This document shows, piece by piece, positions 1 to 5,071 of a stretch of DNA of 5,390 nt. The stretch is from NCBI GenBank assembly GCA_030638665.1, contig DAOWEF010000029.1, forward strand, positions 1 to 5,390, given 5' to 3'. This DNA comes from Dehalococcoidia bacterium (GTDB lineage: Bacteria; Chloroflexota; Dehalococcoidia; E44-bin15). A program made the position numbers and the translations under genes. Every line of letters starts with the position of its first letter. Position 1 is the first letter of the stretch. The notes below the pieces were generated by a model. The model was not told the origin of the DNA. It saw nothing but the letters and a program-made list of their open reading frames with translations, and searched no databases.

Positions 1-230
1 ATAGACTAGCAGGTGAGGCTTCCTCTTCAACAACACGAGCAACAGCATAACCGTCACATAAAAAGTTCCATTTGAGCTCGTTCAGACAGATGGGTTACAC
101 CCTACCCTCATTGTAAGGCACCCTTTTATCATCATGGTGAAGCTTGTCCCCAGCGAAACGCTTTCATCGTCATTGCGACCCCGATTTATCGTGGGAAGCA
201 ATGACAGGGTCAATGAGCTAGGAGGTTATT
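1..230. other. Non-coding stretch, no convincing gene
   Basis: No convincing gene is visible here. On the plus strand one frame is open from base 3 to a TAA at 48-50, which could be the last 15 codons of a gene starting outside the window, but nothing in it is recognisable. On the minus strand a frame with a possible GTG at 57 is open to the left edge and begins with a Leu-rich hydrophobic run. It lacks a visible ribosome binding site and is too short to call. The one clear structure is the hairpin repeat at 170-204, annotated separately. Confidence 0.5.
170..204. repeat. Imperfect palindrome resembling an extragenic repeat
   Basis: The outer arms TCATTGC (170-176) and GCAATGA (198-204) are perfect inverted repeats. 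Inside them, after a 2x2 mismatch, CCC pairs with GGG and CGA with TCG, with one bulged base and a TTTA loop. The outer TCATTGCGA...GCAATGA pattern resembles short extragenic palindromes seen in many copies in several environmental bacterial genomes; that resemblance is from memory. No U-run follows, so it does not look like a terminator. Copy number cannot be judged from this window. Confidence 0.5.
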
Positions 231-260
231 TGCCACTAATGTTCTGGACCAGTACACCAT

Positions 261-290
261 TTGCCTTTTGTGCCCGGATGGTAGTATAAT
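261..290 (+). promoter_or_regulatory. Sigma70-type promoter for the DUF948/YtxH gene pair
   Basis: A perfect -10 hexamer TATAAT lies at 285-290. A weaker -35, TTGCCT, lies at 261-266 with an 18-base spacer. The predicted transcript start near 297 gives a leader of about 14 bases, just long enough for the Shine-Dalgarno at about 300-309 (GGGGGTGAGG) before the ATG at 311. Confidence 0.55.
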
Positions 291-310
291 GGCGACTTAG
301 GGGGTGAGGA

Positions 311-592
311 ATGTCCCTGGCGGAATTGCGCGATCTGTTTATTGTTATCTATTGTATACTGGGCATCGGGGCCACTCTCTTCTTTGTCATTATCACATTC
401 CTGATCTTCCGCAGGATTCTTGCCATACTCAACGCGGGGAAGACCATCGTCAGTAACATTCGAAGCATCACCTCCGCAGTGTCCCAGGACCTGGTAAAGC
501 CACTGGCCAGCATCGCCAGCGTTGCGCAAGGCATCGCTAAGGTTTTGGACTTCGTCTCCGACAGGAGAAAGGAGGGGAGGAAAGGTGACTGA
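311..592 (+). CDS. DUF948-like single-pass membrane protein
   Basis: This 93-residue protein has one hydrophobic segment at about residues 9-35, starting after a short N-terminus (MSLAELRDLF) and ending at an Arg-Arg pair that suggests the C-terminal part lies in the cytoplasm. The rest (about 40-85) is a predicted amphipathic helix rich in Ile, Val, Ser and Ala, followed by a basic tail. This layout matches small DUF948-type proteins, whose biochemical role is unknown. The ATG at 311 is supported by GGGGGTGAGG just upstream and by a promoter at 261-290. The gene overlaps the next one by 8 bases, so the two are probably translationally coupled. DUF948 and YtxH proteins are often neighbours in other bacteria, which supports both calls. 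The family name rests on topology and context, not a search. Confidence 0.7.
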   Translation: MSLAELRDLFIVIYCILGIGATLFFVIITFLIFRRILAILNAGKTIVSNIRSITSAVSQDLVKPLASIASVAQGIAKVLDFVSDRRKEGRKGD

Positions 593-866
593 GGAAAATA
601 AGGGGCACGGCTTTCTAACCGGGCTTATCATCGGGGGAGTCATTGGCGCGGCACTCACTTTCTGGCTTGTGGAGCGGATGGGCCAGCAGGGGCAGCGGGG
701 TGTGGGCGCCGGTAGCAGGGCAGGTGAGCTTGCCAGTTATATTAAGGATGAGGTTTTTGGCAGAGTGAGGGAGTTAATCAGGCGGACTATCGAGGAGGGA
801 AGCGAGACTGCTCGCAAGACCCGCTCCGACCTTGAAGATAGGTTGACGAAGGAAAGCGAAGAATAA
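585..866 (+). CDS. YtxH-like (gas-vesicle-protein-like) small membrane protein
   Basis: The chosen start is the GTG at 585, giving 93 residues. It follows a doubled GGAGG site (571-580) at good spacing, whereas the in-frame ATG at 522 lies deep inside the previous gene without such a site. The N-terminus (MTEENKGHGF) leads into a Gly-rich membrane segment at about residues 11-29 (GLIIGGVIGAALTFWLV), the hallmark of YtxH-domain proteins. A charged helical region follows, with 'ELASYIKDEVFGRVRELIRRTIEEG' character and an acidic tail. YtxH proteins are linked to general stress in Bacillus and are sometimes annotated as gas vesicle proteins, but their activity is unknown; no gas vesicle genes are present here. 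The reading frame starts within the end of the DUF948-like gene, so the pair probably forms one operon, ending at the terminator 895-923. Confidence 0.75.
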   Translation: MTEENKGHGFLTGLIIGGVIGAALTFWLVERMGQQGQRGVGAGSRAGELASYIKDEVFGRVRELIRRTIEEGSETARKTRSDLEDRLTKESEE

Positions 867-894
867 CTTAACGGTTTAGGGCGAAACAGCGAAG

Positions 895-923
895 CAGGGA
901 GGCAAGGCCTCCCTGTTTATTTT
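895..923 (+). terminator. Intrinsic terminator between convergent genes
   Basis: A perfect 9-bp stem, CAGGGAGGC (895-903) with GCCTCCCTG (907-915), has a 3-base AAG loop and is followed by TTTATTTT. It lies 28 bases after the YtxH-like stop codon and points along the plus strand. The stem also sits directly after the pheA stop codon on the minus strand. There it lacks a U-run, so it would be a weak terminator in that direction at best. Confidence 0.85.
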
Positions 924-1747
924 ACCCCATATCTTGGGTAGGAGCCAAAGACCTTGAACAGGGAGGTCTTCTCGCGCACCATTTGCAGTGCCTCGCTGAC
1001 CGAGGGGTCATCGTGGTGACCCTCCAGGTCGATAAGGAAGATATACTTTCCCAAACTCTCCTTGGAGGGGCGGGATTCCACCTTTGCCAGGTTGATATTT
1101 CGCTGGGCGAACTCTTGAAGCACCTCACAGAGCACCCCGGGACTATCATCGGCGAAGGAGAAACAGAGGGATGTCTTGTCAAAGTCCGTTGGGGGGTGAT
1201 CTGTCGAGGCGAGGACCACAAAGCGGGTGACATTGGCGGCCTGATCCTGAATCCCTTTAGCTAGGGTCTCCGCACCATAAAGCTCCGCCGCTCTACTGGT
1301 GCCGATGGCGGCAGCCGGGTGGGGCGATGCCATCATCTCCTCCACCGCAGCGGCGGTGGAGAGGGCGGCCACCACCTCCACCCTGGGAAAGCAGCGCTCG
1401 ATGAATTGGCGGCATTGCGCCAGTGCCTGGGGATGGGAGTAGAGCACCTTCACCTCGCTCGCCTCGGTCCCTGGCTTGACCAGGAGGTGGTGCTCAATGG
1501 GCAGCACCAGCTCCTTCTTAATGAGCACCCCCGACTCATGGATCAAGAGATCAAGGGTATCGGTGACCGAGCCCTCGATGCTGTTCTCGATGGCCACCAC
1601 CCCCTCCTCCGCCATCCCCGAAGCGACAGCGACCGCCACCGCGGGGATGCTGGGGAAGGGGATGAACTGGGCTGTTTTATCATGAAGAAGCGCCGCCTCC
1701 TCGGTGAAGGTTCCCGGCGGCCCAAGATATGCAATCCGCTTTGCCAT
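917..1747 (-). CDS. pheA: Prephenate dehydratase
   Basis: This 276-residue cytoplasmic enzyme converts prephenate to phenylpyruvate, water and CO2 in phenylalanine synthesis. The N-terminus, IAYLGPPGTFTEEAA (residues 5-19), is typical of the family. The catalytic domain spans about 1-180 and includes ENSIEGSV (54-61), SHPQALAQC (104-112) and the active-site NVTRF (172-176). A C-terminal ACT domain (about 192-270) contains SPGVL (202-206) and ESRP (224-227), the latter being part of the phenylalanine-binding site, so feedback inhibition is likely retained. There is no chorismate mutase domain: this is the monofunctional form of usual length. The ATG at 1747 was chosen because it begins the conserved fold. 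Upstream in-frame codons lie inside the RCK gene, whose stop is only 2 bases away. The Shine-Dalgarno is weak, so coupling to the upstream gene is likely. Confidence 0.95.
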   Translation of the reverse strand: MAKRIAYLGPPGTFTEEAALLHDKTAQFIPFPSIPAVAVAVASGMAEEGVVAIENSIEGSVTDTLDLLIHESGVLIKKELVLPIEHHLLVKPGTEASEVKVLYSHPQALAQCRQFIERCFPRVEVVAALSTAAAVEEMMASPHPAAAIGTSRAAELYGAETLAKGIQDQAANVTRFVVLASTDHPPTDFDKTSLCFSFADDSPGVLCEVLQEFAQRNINLAKVESRPSKESLGKYIFLIDLEGHHDDPSVSEALQMVREKTSLFKVFGSYPRYGVK

Positions 1748-1749
1748 GC

Positions 1750-2406
1750 TTACTCTGTGAGCGCTGCCCTCAGCGCCCCTTCCGCTTCCGGCCTGGTTAC
1801 CGCAACTACCTGAGCATCTGCCTCTAAAATGGTATCGCCCGTTGGTACCTTGGGCCCCCATTTCCCGATCATTAAGCAGATCACGCTATCGGGAGGGAAA
1901 ACGATCTGCCTCATCCGCTTGCCCACCACTGAGGAATCTGGGGGGATCTTCACCTCCACGATCTCTAAATCCCCCCCCTTTAGTGTAAGGAGGTGGACCA
2001 GGGGATGAGTGGGCACCTCCTCCTGGATATGCTCCAGGATGAGATTGGTGCTGCTTACCGTGACATCGATGCCCAGTTTTTTAAACAGCGCTTCATTTTT
2101 GGGGTTATTGATCCGCGCGATGGTGCGTGGCACCTTGAACTTGTGCTTTGCCACCTGGCAGGCGACCAGATTATCCTCGTCCTCATTGGTTACCGCAATG
2201 AACATGTCCGCCCGCTCCGTCCCCACCTCGGCCAGGGTTCGTGCCTCGCAGCCATCGCCGCGCACCACTACACTCCCTAGCTGCTCACAGATGGCATCGC
2301 ACTTAGCAGCGTCCTTTTCCAGGATCAACACCTCATGCCCCTCGCTTAAAAGGGCCTGGGAGAGGTAATACCCCACCTTCCCGCCACCGACCACAATGAT
2401 ATACAT
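1750..2406 (-). CDS. TrkA/KtrA-like RCK protein (RCK_N plus RCK_C)
   Basis: This 218-residue protein has the KtrA layout. A Rossmann-type RCK_N domain (about 1-125) contains the nucleotide-binding loop GGGKVG (7-12), an acidic residue ending the second strand (Glu30) and GDG (50-52). An RCK_C domain (about 138-210) contains LEIVEVKIPPDSSVVGKRM character and a GDTILEAD segment. RCK proteins form cytoplasmic rings that gate K+ channels or transporters in response to NAD(H), ATP/ADP or other ligands; which ligand acts here cannot be read from sequence. The ATG at 2406 follows an AAGGGGGG site that overlaps the stop codon of the preceding RCK_N gene, so translation is probably coupled. No TrkH/KtrB translocating subunit lies in the window; the two-TM channel upstream is the obvious candidate partner, by context only. 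Confidence 0.9.
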   Translation of the reverse strand: MYIIVVGGGKVGYYLSQALLSEGHEVLILEKDAAKCDAICEQLGSVVVRGDGCEARTLAEVGTERADMFIAVTNEDEDNLVACQVAKHKFKVPRTIARINNPKNEALFKKLGIDVTVSSTNLILEHIQEEVPTHPLVHLLTLKGGDLEIVEVKIPPDSSVVGKRMRQIVFPPDSVICLMIGKWGPKVPTGDTILEADAQVVAVTRPEAEGALRAALTE

Positions 2407-2417
2407 AACAGCCCCCC

Positions 2418-2816
2418 TTAGCCCACGACTTTATCCCGCAGAAGTTGCGCCCCTACCATGGTGGGGCTGATCGTTTCCAGCCCCAGGGTATGATACAACT
2501 CTTCACGGATGGGATCATAGATGCGACAAACCACCTTGGGCACATTATACACATGTTTCGCTATCTGAGCAGCCATCACGTTACGATTATCTCCCTGGGT
2601 CACAGCAACGAAGGCATCGGCCTCCTCGATCCCCGCTTTCTTCAGGTATTCCTCATCGGTGCCATCGCCTACTAATGGTGTGCCTTTGAAAGCTGCAGGA
2701 AGCCGGCGAAAACTGTACGGCTCGGTATCTAGAACGGCAACCTTATGGCCAGCTTCTTCCAATAGTGCCGCTAGTTGGGCACCTACCCTACCGCACCCCA
2801 TGATCACTACATTCAT
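2418..2816 (-). CDS. Stand-alone RCK_N (TrkA-N) domain protein
   Basis: This 132-residue protein is an RCK_N domain with no RCK_C. The dinucleotide-binding loop is GCGRVG (7-12), Asp30 ends the second strand and GDG lies at 50-52. The later part (NVPKVVCRIYDPIREELYHTLG, about 91-112) matches the family through the last strand-helix units, and the chain ends about 20 residues later. It therefore looks like a deliberate single domain rather than a truncation: its stop is followed within 11 bases by the start of the N-C protein. The ATG overlaps the stop of the stress-protein gene (ATGA) and is preceded by GGGGAGG. It probably pairs with the neighbouring RCK_N-RCK_C protein, like the two halves of E. 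coli TrkA, but that is inference. Confidence 0.88.
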   Translation of the reverse strand: MNVVIMGCGRVGAQLAALLEEAGHKVAVLDTEPYSFRRLPAAFKGTPLVGDGTDEEYLKKAGIEEADAFVAVTQGDNRNVMAAQIAKHVYNVPKVVCRIYDPIREELYHTLGLETISPTMVGAQLLRDKVVG

Positions 2817-3250
2817 GCTTCAGCCTCCCCCATTGGTCCCCTCCACAGCAACACCGGGCAGGGGGCATTCCGCAGCACATAGGGCACGGTATCTCCCATG
2901 TCAAATTCGCCGAAGCGCTTCTTATATTCAAGGCCCATGATGATCATGTCCACGCCCCGCTCCACTGCCTCATCCACTATGGCAGGCCCAGTCTCCCGTG
3001 CCTGAAGGATCTCCGTTTCCACCTGGCTATCCGTCATATCAGCGATCTTCTCGGCATTGGCAAGCACATTTTCCCCACTTTGGGTCTCTGGCTCCACTTC
3101 CGCGTCTAAGGGAAGGGCGCGACTCACCTGAATCACGTGGACGACGTAGACCTTCCCTTTACTTCTCCGGGCGAGGACACATGCGGTCCTAACAATATCG
3201 TCATCCGCTTTCTTCCCGGTTACCGGCACTAGAAACTTGGTATACTTCAC
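2813..3250 (-). CDS. Universal stress protein (UspA family)
   Basis: This 145-residue cytoplasmic protein has the UspA fold: an N-terminal strand (KFLVPVTG, 5-12), a helix with TACVLARR (22-29), a strand VYVVHVI (34-40) and a C-terminal region containing DMIIMG (101-106) and RNAPCPVLLWR (127-137). The GTG at 3250 was chosen over the ATG at 3271: it follows AGGGGGGTGA at correct spacing, while the ATG lies only about 8 bases from the predicted transcript start and would add seven residues not typical of the family. Against the usual ATP-binding pattern G-2x-G-9x-G(S/T), this protein keeps G106 and G119 but has Tyr109 and Asp120 at the other two positions. The usual N-terminal Asp is Thr11. It may not bind ATP. 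The stop overlaps the next start by four bases (ATGA). USP domains are known partners of several ion transporters, which fits this cluster. Confidence 0.88.
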   Translation of the reverse strand: MKYTKFLVPVTGKKADDDIVRTACVLARRSKGKVYVVHVIQVSRALPLDAEVEPETQSGENVLANAEKIADMTDSQVETEILQARETGPAIVDEAVERGVDMIIMGLEYKKRFGEFDMGDTVPYVLRNAPCPVLLWRGPMGEAEA

Positions 3251-3252
3251 GC

Positions 3253-3264
3253 TCTCACCCCCCT
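3253..3264 (-). promoter_or_regulatory. Ribosome binding site deciding the stress-protein start
   Basis: The minus strand reads AGGGGGGTGAGA here, a G-rich match to the extended anti-Shine-Dalgarno partner AGGAGGTGA. It sits two bases before the GTG at 3250. It lies downstream of the alternative ATG at 3271, so it can only serve the GTG. Confidence 0.65.
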
Positions 3265-3285
3265 GAACCATTATCCGAAGGGCTT

Positions 3286-3314
3286 ATTATAATCGCTGCA
3301 TCAAAATCATGCAA
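3286..3314 (-). promoter_or_regulatory. Internal promoter for the USP-RCK-RCK-pheA genes
   Basis: On the minus strand the -35 TTGCAT (3314-3309) and a perfect -10 TATAAT (3291-3286) are separated by 17 bases. The predicted transcript start is near 3279, giving a leader of roughly 30 bases before the GTG at 3250. The site lies in the 84-base gap after the channel gene, so the four downstream genes can be transcribed without it. The -35 matches only three of six consensus bases. Confidence 0.6.
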
Positions 3315-3334
3315 TACTATCTCCCCGCCGATTA

Positions 3335-3904
3335 TCAACCCTCCCCTTTACGCCGCTCGATCTGGGCATCGATGAGCCTATCGGTAGTCTCCTTGAGAAT
3401 CTCCAGCTCCTCTAATGACAGGTCATCCAGCCGCTCCAGGTTATACTCCACTGTGGAGATGATCTGTTTCACCGTTCCCTCTCTGCGGCGGATGAAGTAG
3501 ACGGTGACGCTGGCGATTATCGCCCCATAGAAAATTACGCACCCAAGGACCGCCCATATGCCGCCGACTATTTGCCCAGCCCCGCTTACAGGAATAGGAG
3601 CTGTGCCCATTGATGTCATCGCTACTACCCCCCACCATAGAGCGTCGGTATAGTAGTTTATCCCCGTGCCGCTGGCTCCATGCTCAGCAAAATAGAAGCC
3701 GGTGGAGAAAAGCAGCCAAAGGACAGCCAATATCGAGATCATGGGCACAAAAGGCGTTTGGGTAATTATGACCCTGAGAAACCTAACGACCCCGGGGACA
3801 TTGGGCGCTATTCTCAGCCTTCTCCTGGGCTCCCTCCTTCTCCGGAGCACTTCATCTCCAGGTCGAATCTTGGATACCGGCTCGAAAGGCTTTTCCTCTC
3901 CCAT
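3335..3904 (-). CDS. Two-TM potassium-channel-like pore protein with an unusual filter
   Basis: This 189-residue protein has the 2TM pore-domain layout. A basic cytoplasmic N-terminus (RRRREPRRRLR, 21-31) is followed by TM1 (about 51-73), an extracellular turn, a pore helix (about 85-97, DALWWGVVAM), the filter region, TM2 (about 112-137) and a charged helical C-terminus (about 145-187) likely to form a coiled coil. ALWWGVV and the G-rich TM2 with an RRR stop are typical of the Ion_trans_2 family. The filter reads TSMGTAPIP (97-105) in place of the canonical TTVGYGD, so K+ selectivity is uncertain. No RCK domain is fused; two RCK proteins are encoded just downstream, suggesting separately made gating subunits. 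The ATG at 3904 follows a near-perfect extended Shine-Dalgarno (GGAGGGGGTGATC) and a strong promoter. Confidence 0.85.
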   Translation of the reverse strand: MGEEKPFEPVSKIRPGDEVLRRRREPRRRLRIAPNVPGVVRFLRVIITQTPFVPMISILAVLWLLFSTGFYFAEHGASGTGINYYTDALWWGVVAMTSMGTAPIPVSGAGQIVGGIWAVLGCVIFYGAIIASVTVYFIRRREGTVKQIISTVEYNLERLDDLSLEELEILKETTDRLIDAQIERRKGEG

Positions 3905-3910
3905 TTCAGA

Positions 3911-3923
3911 TCACCCCCTCCCT
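3911..3923 (-). promoter_or_regulatory. Extended ribosome binding site of the channel gene
   Basis: The minus strand reads AGGGAGGGGGTGA, continuing TC, close to the full anti-Shine-Dalgarno complement AGGAGGTGATC. It ends six bases before the ATG at 3904 and fixes that start. Confidence 0.7.
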
Positions 3924-3946
3924 ACAATCATTAATCATTGGGCGGA

Positions 3947-3975
3947 ATTTTACTCTGGTCGCAGCTCCTTGTCAA
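3947..3975 (-). promoter_or_regulatory. Strong sigma70-type promoter of the channel gene
   Basis: On the minus strand a perfect -35 TTGACA (3975-3970) and -10 TAAAAT (3952-3947) are separated by exactly 17 bases. The predicted transcript start is near 3940, giving a leader of about 36 bases. A tandem AATCATT repeat (plus strand 3926-3939) lies just downstream of that start and could be an operator. Confidence 0.72.
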
Positions 3976-4007
3976 TGGGCTTGTCTAGAACACTTGAGAC
4001 TTCCAGT

Positions 4008-4026
4008 GCAGTCAAATGATGACTGC
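4008..4026. promoter_or_regulatory. Inverted repeat between divergent promoters, possible operator
   Basis: The arms GCAGTCA (4008-4014) and TGACTGC (4020-4026) are perfect 7-base inverted repeats around AATGA. The site lies upstream of both -35 elements in the divergent region, so neither predicted transcript includes it. It is more likely a protein-binding site than an RNA structure. No regulator is identified. Confidence 0.5.
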
Positions 4027-4057
4027 TTCCGCTTTCTCACTATCCAAAGCGGTAAGC
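4025..4057. promoter_or_regulatory. Second inverted repeat upstream of the pdxS promoter
   Basis: GCTTCCGCTTT (4025-4035) pairs with AAAGCGG (4046-4052) and, after one bulged T, AAGC (4054-4057): 11 base pairs around a 10-base spacer. It ends nine bases before the pdxS -35, a position suited to an activator or repressor. It shares two bases with the repeat at 4008-4026, so the two structures may exclude each other. Confidence 0.5.
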
Positions 4058-4065
4058 GAAAAAAC

Positions 4066-4094
4066 TTGCTAAATATAGGGAGCGATAGTAAAAT
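4066..4094 (+). promoter_or_regulatory. Sigma70-type promoter of pdxS
   Basis: The -35 TTGCTA (4066-4071) and -10 TAAAAT (4089-4094) have a 17-base spacer. The predicted transcript start near 4101 gives a leader of about 23 bases with GGAGGGTGG (4114-4122) before the ATG at 4124. The leader is too short to hold a riboswitch. Confidence 0.65.
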
Positions 4095-4123
4095 ATGTAT
4101 GTGAATTGCTGTTGGAGGGTGGC

Positions 4124-5005
4124 ATGGATAAAGGGACATGGACGGTAAAGGCAGGTCTTGCTCAAATGCTCAAGGGTGGCGTGATCATGGATGTGGTCAC
4201 CGCTGAGCAAGCCAAGATCGCTGAGGAGGCAGGGGCCTGCGCCGTGATGGCCCTGGAACGTGTACCTGCGGACATTCGCGCTGCGGGAGGGGTTGCCCGC
4301 ATGGCAGACCCCAGCGTGATTTTATCCATCATGGAGACGGTCTCCATCCCGGTGATGGCGAAATGCCGTATCGGTCACTTTGTGGAGGCCCAAGCTCTTG
4401 AGGCCCTTGGGGTGGACTTCGTCGATGAATCTGAGGTTCTGACCCCCGCCGATGAAAGCCATCACATCTGGAAGCACGACTTCAAGGTTCCCTTCGTTTG
4501 TGGCTGTCGCGACCTGGGCGAGGCGCTGCGGCGGATCGGAGAGGGGGCGGCGATGATCAGGACCAAGGGAGAGGCAGGTACGGGGAATATCGTGGAGGCG
4601 GTGCGGCACATGAGGGCGGTTAGGGACGAAATCCGCAAGCTGGGGAGCATGACCACCGATGAGCTGGGCGCCGAGGCCAAAGCCCTGGGCGCTCCGCTGG
4701 AGTTGGTGACCGAGGTGCATAAAACAGGAGGGCTGCCGGTGGTGAACTTTGCCGCCGGCGGCGTTGCGACCCCTGCAGATGCAGCACTGATGATGCAACT
4801 GGGGGCGGAGGGCGTGTTCGTGGGCTCAGGGATCTTCAAGTCCAGCGATCCAGAGATAATGGCGAAGGCTATCGTCAAAGCCACCACCCATTACCGCGAC
4901 CCAGCGATCATCGCCGAGGTCTCTAAGGGGCTGGGGGTGGCGATGCCCGGTCTTGACATAAAGACAATACCTGAGGAGAATCTACTATCCCCCAGGGGCT
5001 GGTAA
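4124..5005 (+). CDS. pdxS: Pyridoxal 5'-phosphate synthase, lyase subunit PdxS
   Basis: This 293-residue (beta/alpha)8-barrel enzyme makes PLP from ribose 5-phosphate, glyceraldehyde 3-phosphate and ammonia in the deoxyxylulose-independent route. The ammonia comes from PdxT, and the active form is a PdxS dodecamer with PdxT subunits attached. The sequence is full length and strongly conserved: GGVIMDVV with Asp23, MAKCRIGH with the Schiff-base Lys80, [10 protein letters not shown] with the second lysine Lys148, and [15 protein letters not shown] (208-222) in the phosphate-binding part. These correspond to Asp24, Lys81 and Lys149 of Bacillus PdxS. The ATG at 4124 was chosen because GGAGG at 4114-4118 is well spaced for it; an in-frame TTG at 4106 lies about five bases from the predicted transcript start. 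The partner gene follows after 66 bases. Confidence 0.97.
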   Translation: MDKGTWTVKAGLAQMLKGGVIMDVVTAEQAKIAEEAGACAVMALERVPADIRAAGGVARMADPSVILSIMETVSIPVMAKCRIGHFVEAQALEALGVDFVDESEVLTPADESHHIWKHDFKVPFVCGCRDLGEALRRIGEGAAMIRTKGEAGTGNIVEAVRHMRAVRDEIRKLGSMTTDELGAEAKALGAPLELVTEVHKTGGLPVVNFAAGGVATPADAALMMQLGAEGVFVGSGIFKSSDPEIMAKAIVKATTHYRDPAIIAEVSKGLGVAMPGLDIKTIPEENLLSPRGW

Positions 5006-5071
5006 GAGGGGAAAAGGCTCTGAGATGGATAGCCAGGAAGCGACCAAGTGTGCCTCTGGCAAGGAGGTAGC

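Noticed and set aside
95..116. Inverted repeat TTACA/TGTAA
   Set aside because: It is five bases long with a 12-base spacer, easily expected by chance.
230..289. Short leader-like frame from a TTG at 230 after AGGAGG at 220-225
   Set aside because: It is only 19 codons, starts with TTG, lies upstream of the promoter at 261-290 and has no visible promoter of its own.
236..658. Long minus-strand open frame opposite the DUF948-like gene
   Set aside because: Its composition is low in recognisable motifs, it covers a promoter and two well-supported plus-strand genes, and it has no neighbours of its kind.
1319..1813. Long plus-strand open frame opposite pheA
   Set aside because: It is antisense to a conserved enzyme, is rich in His, Gly and Arg as expected of an antisense shadow, and has no domain.
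4025..4057. Riboswitch or attenuator in the pdxS leader
   Set aside because: The hairpin lies upstream of the predicted pdxS transcript start near 4101, and no U-run follows it.
4322..4887. Minus-strand open frames inside pdxS
   Set aside because: They overlap a fully conserved pdxS and show only shadow-frame composition.
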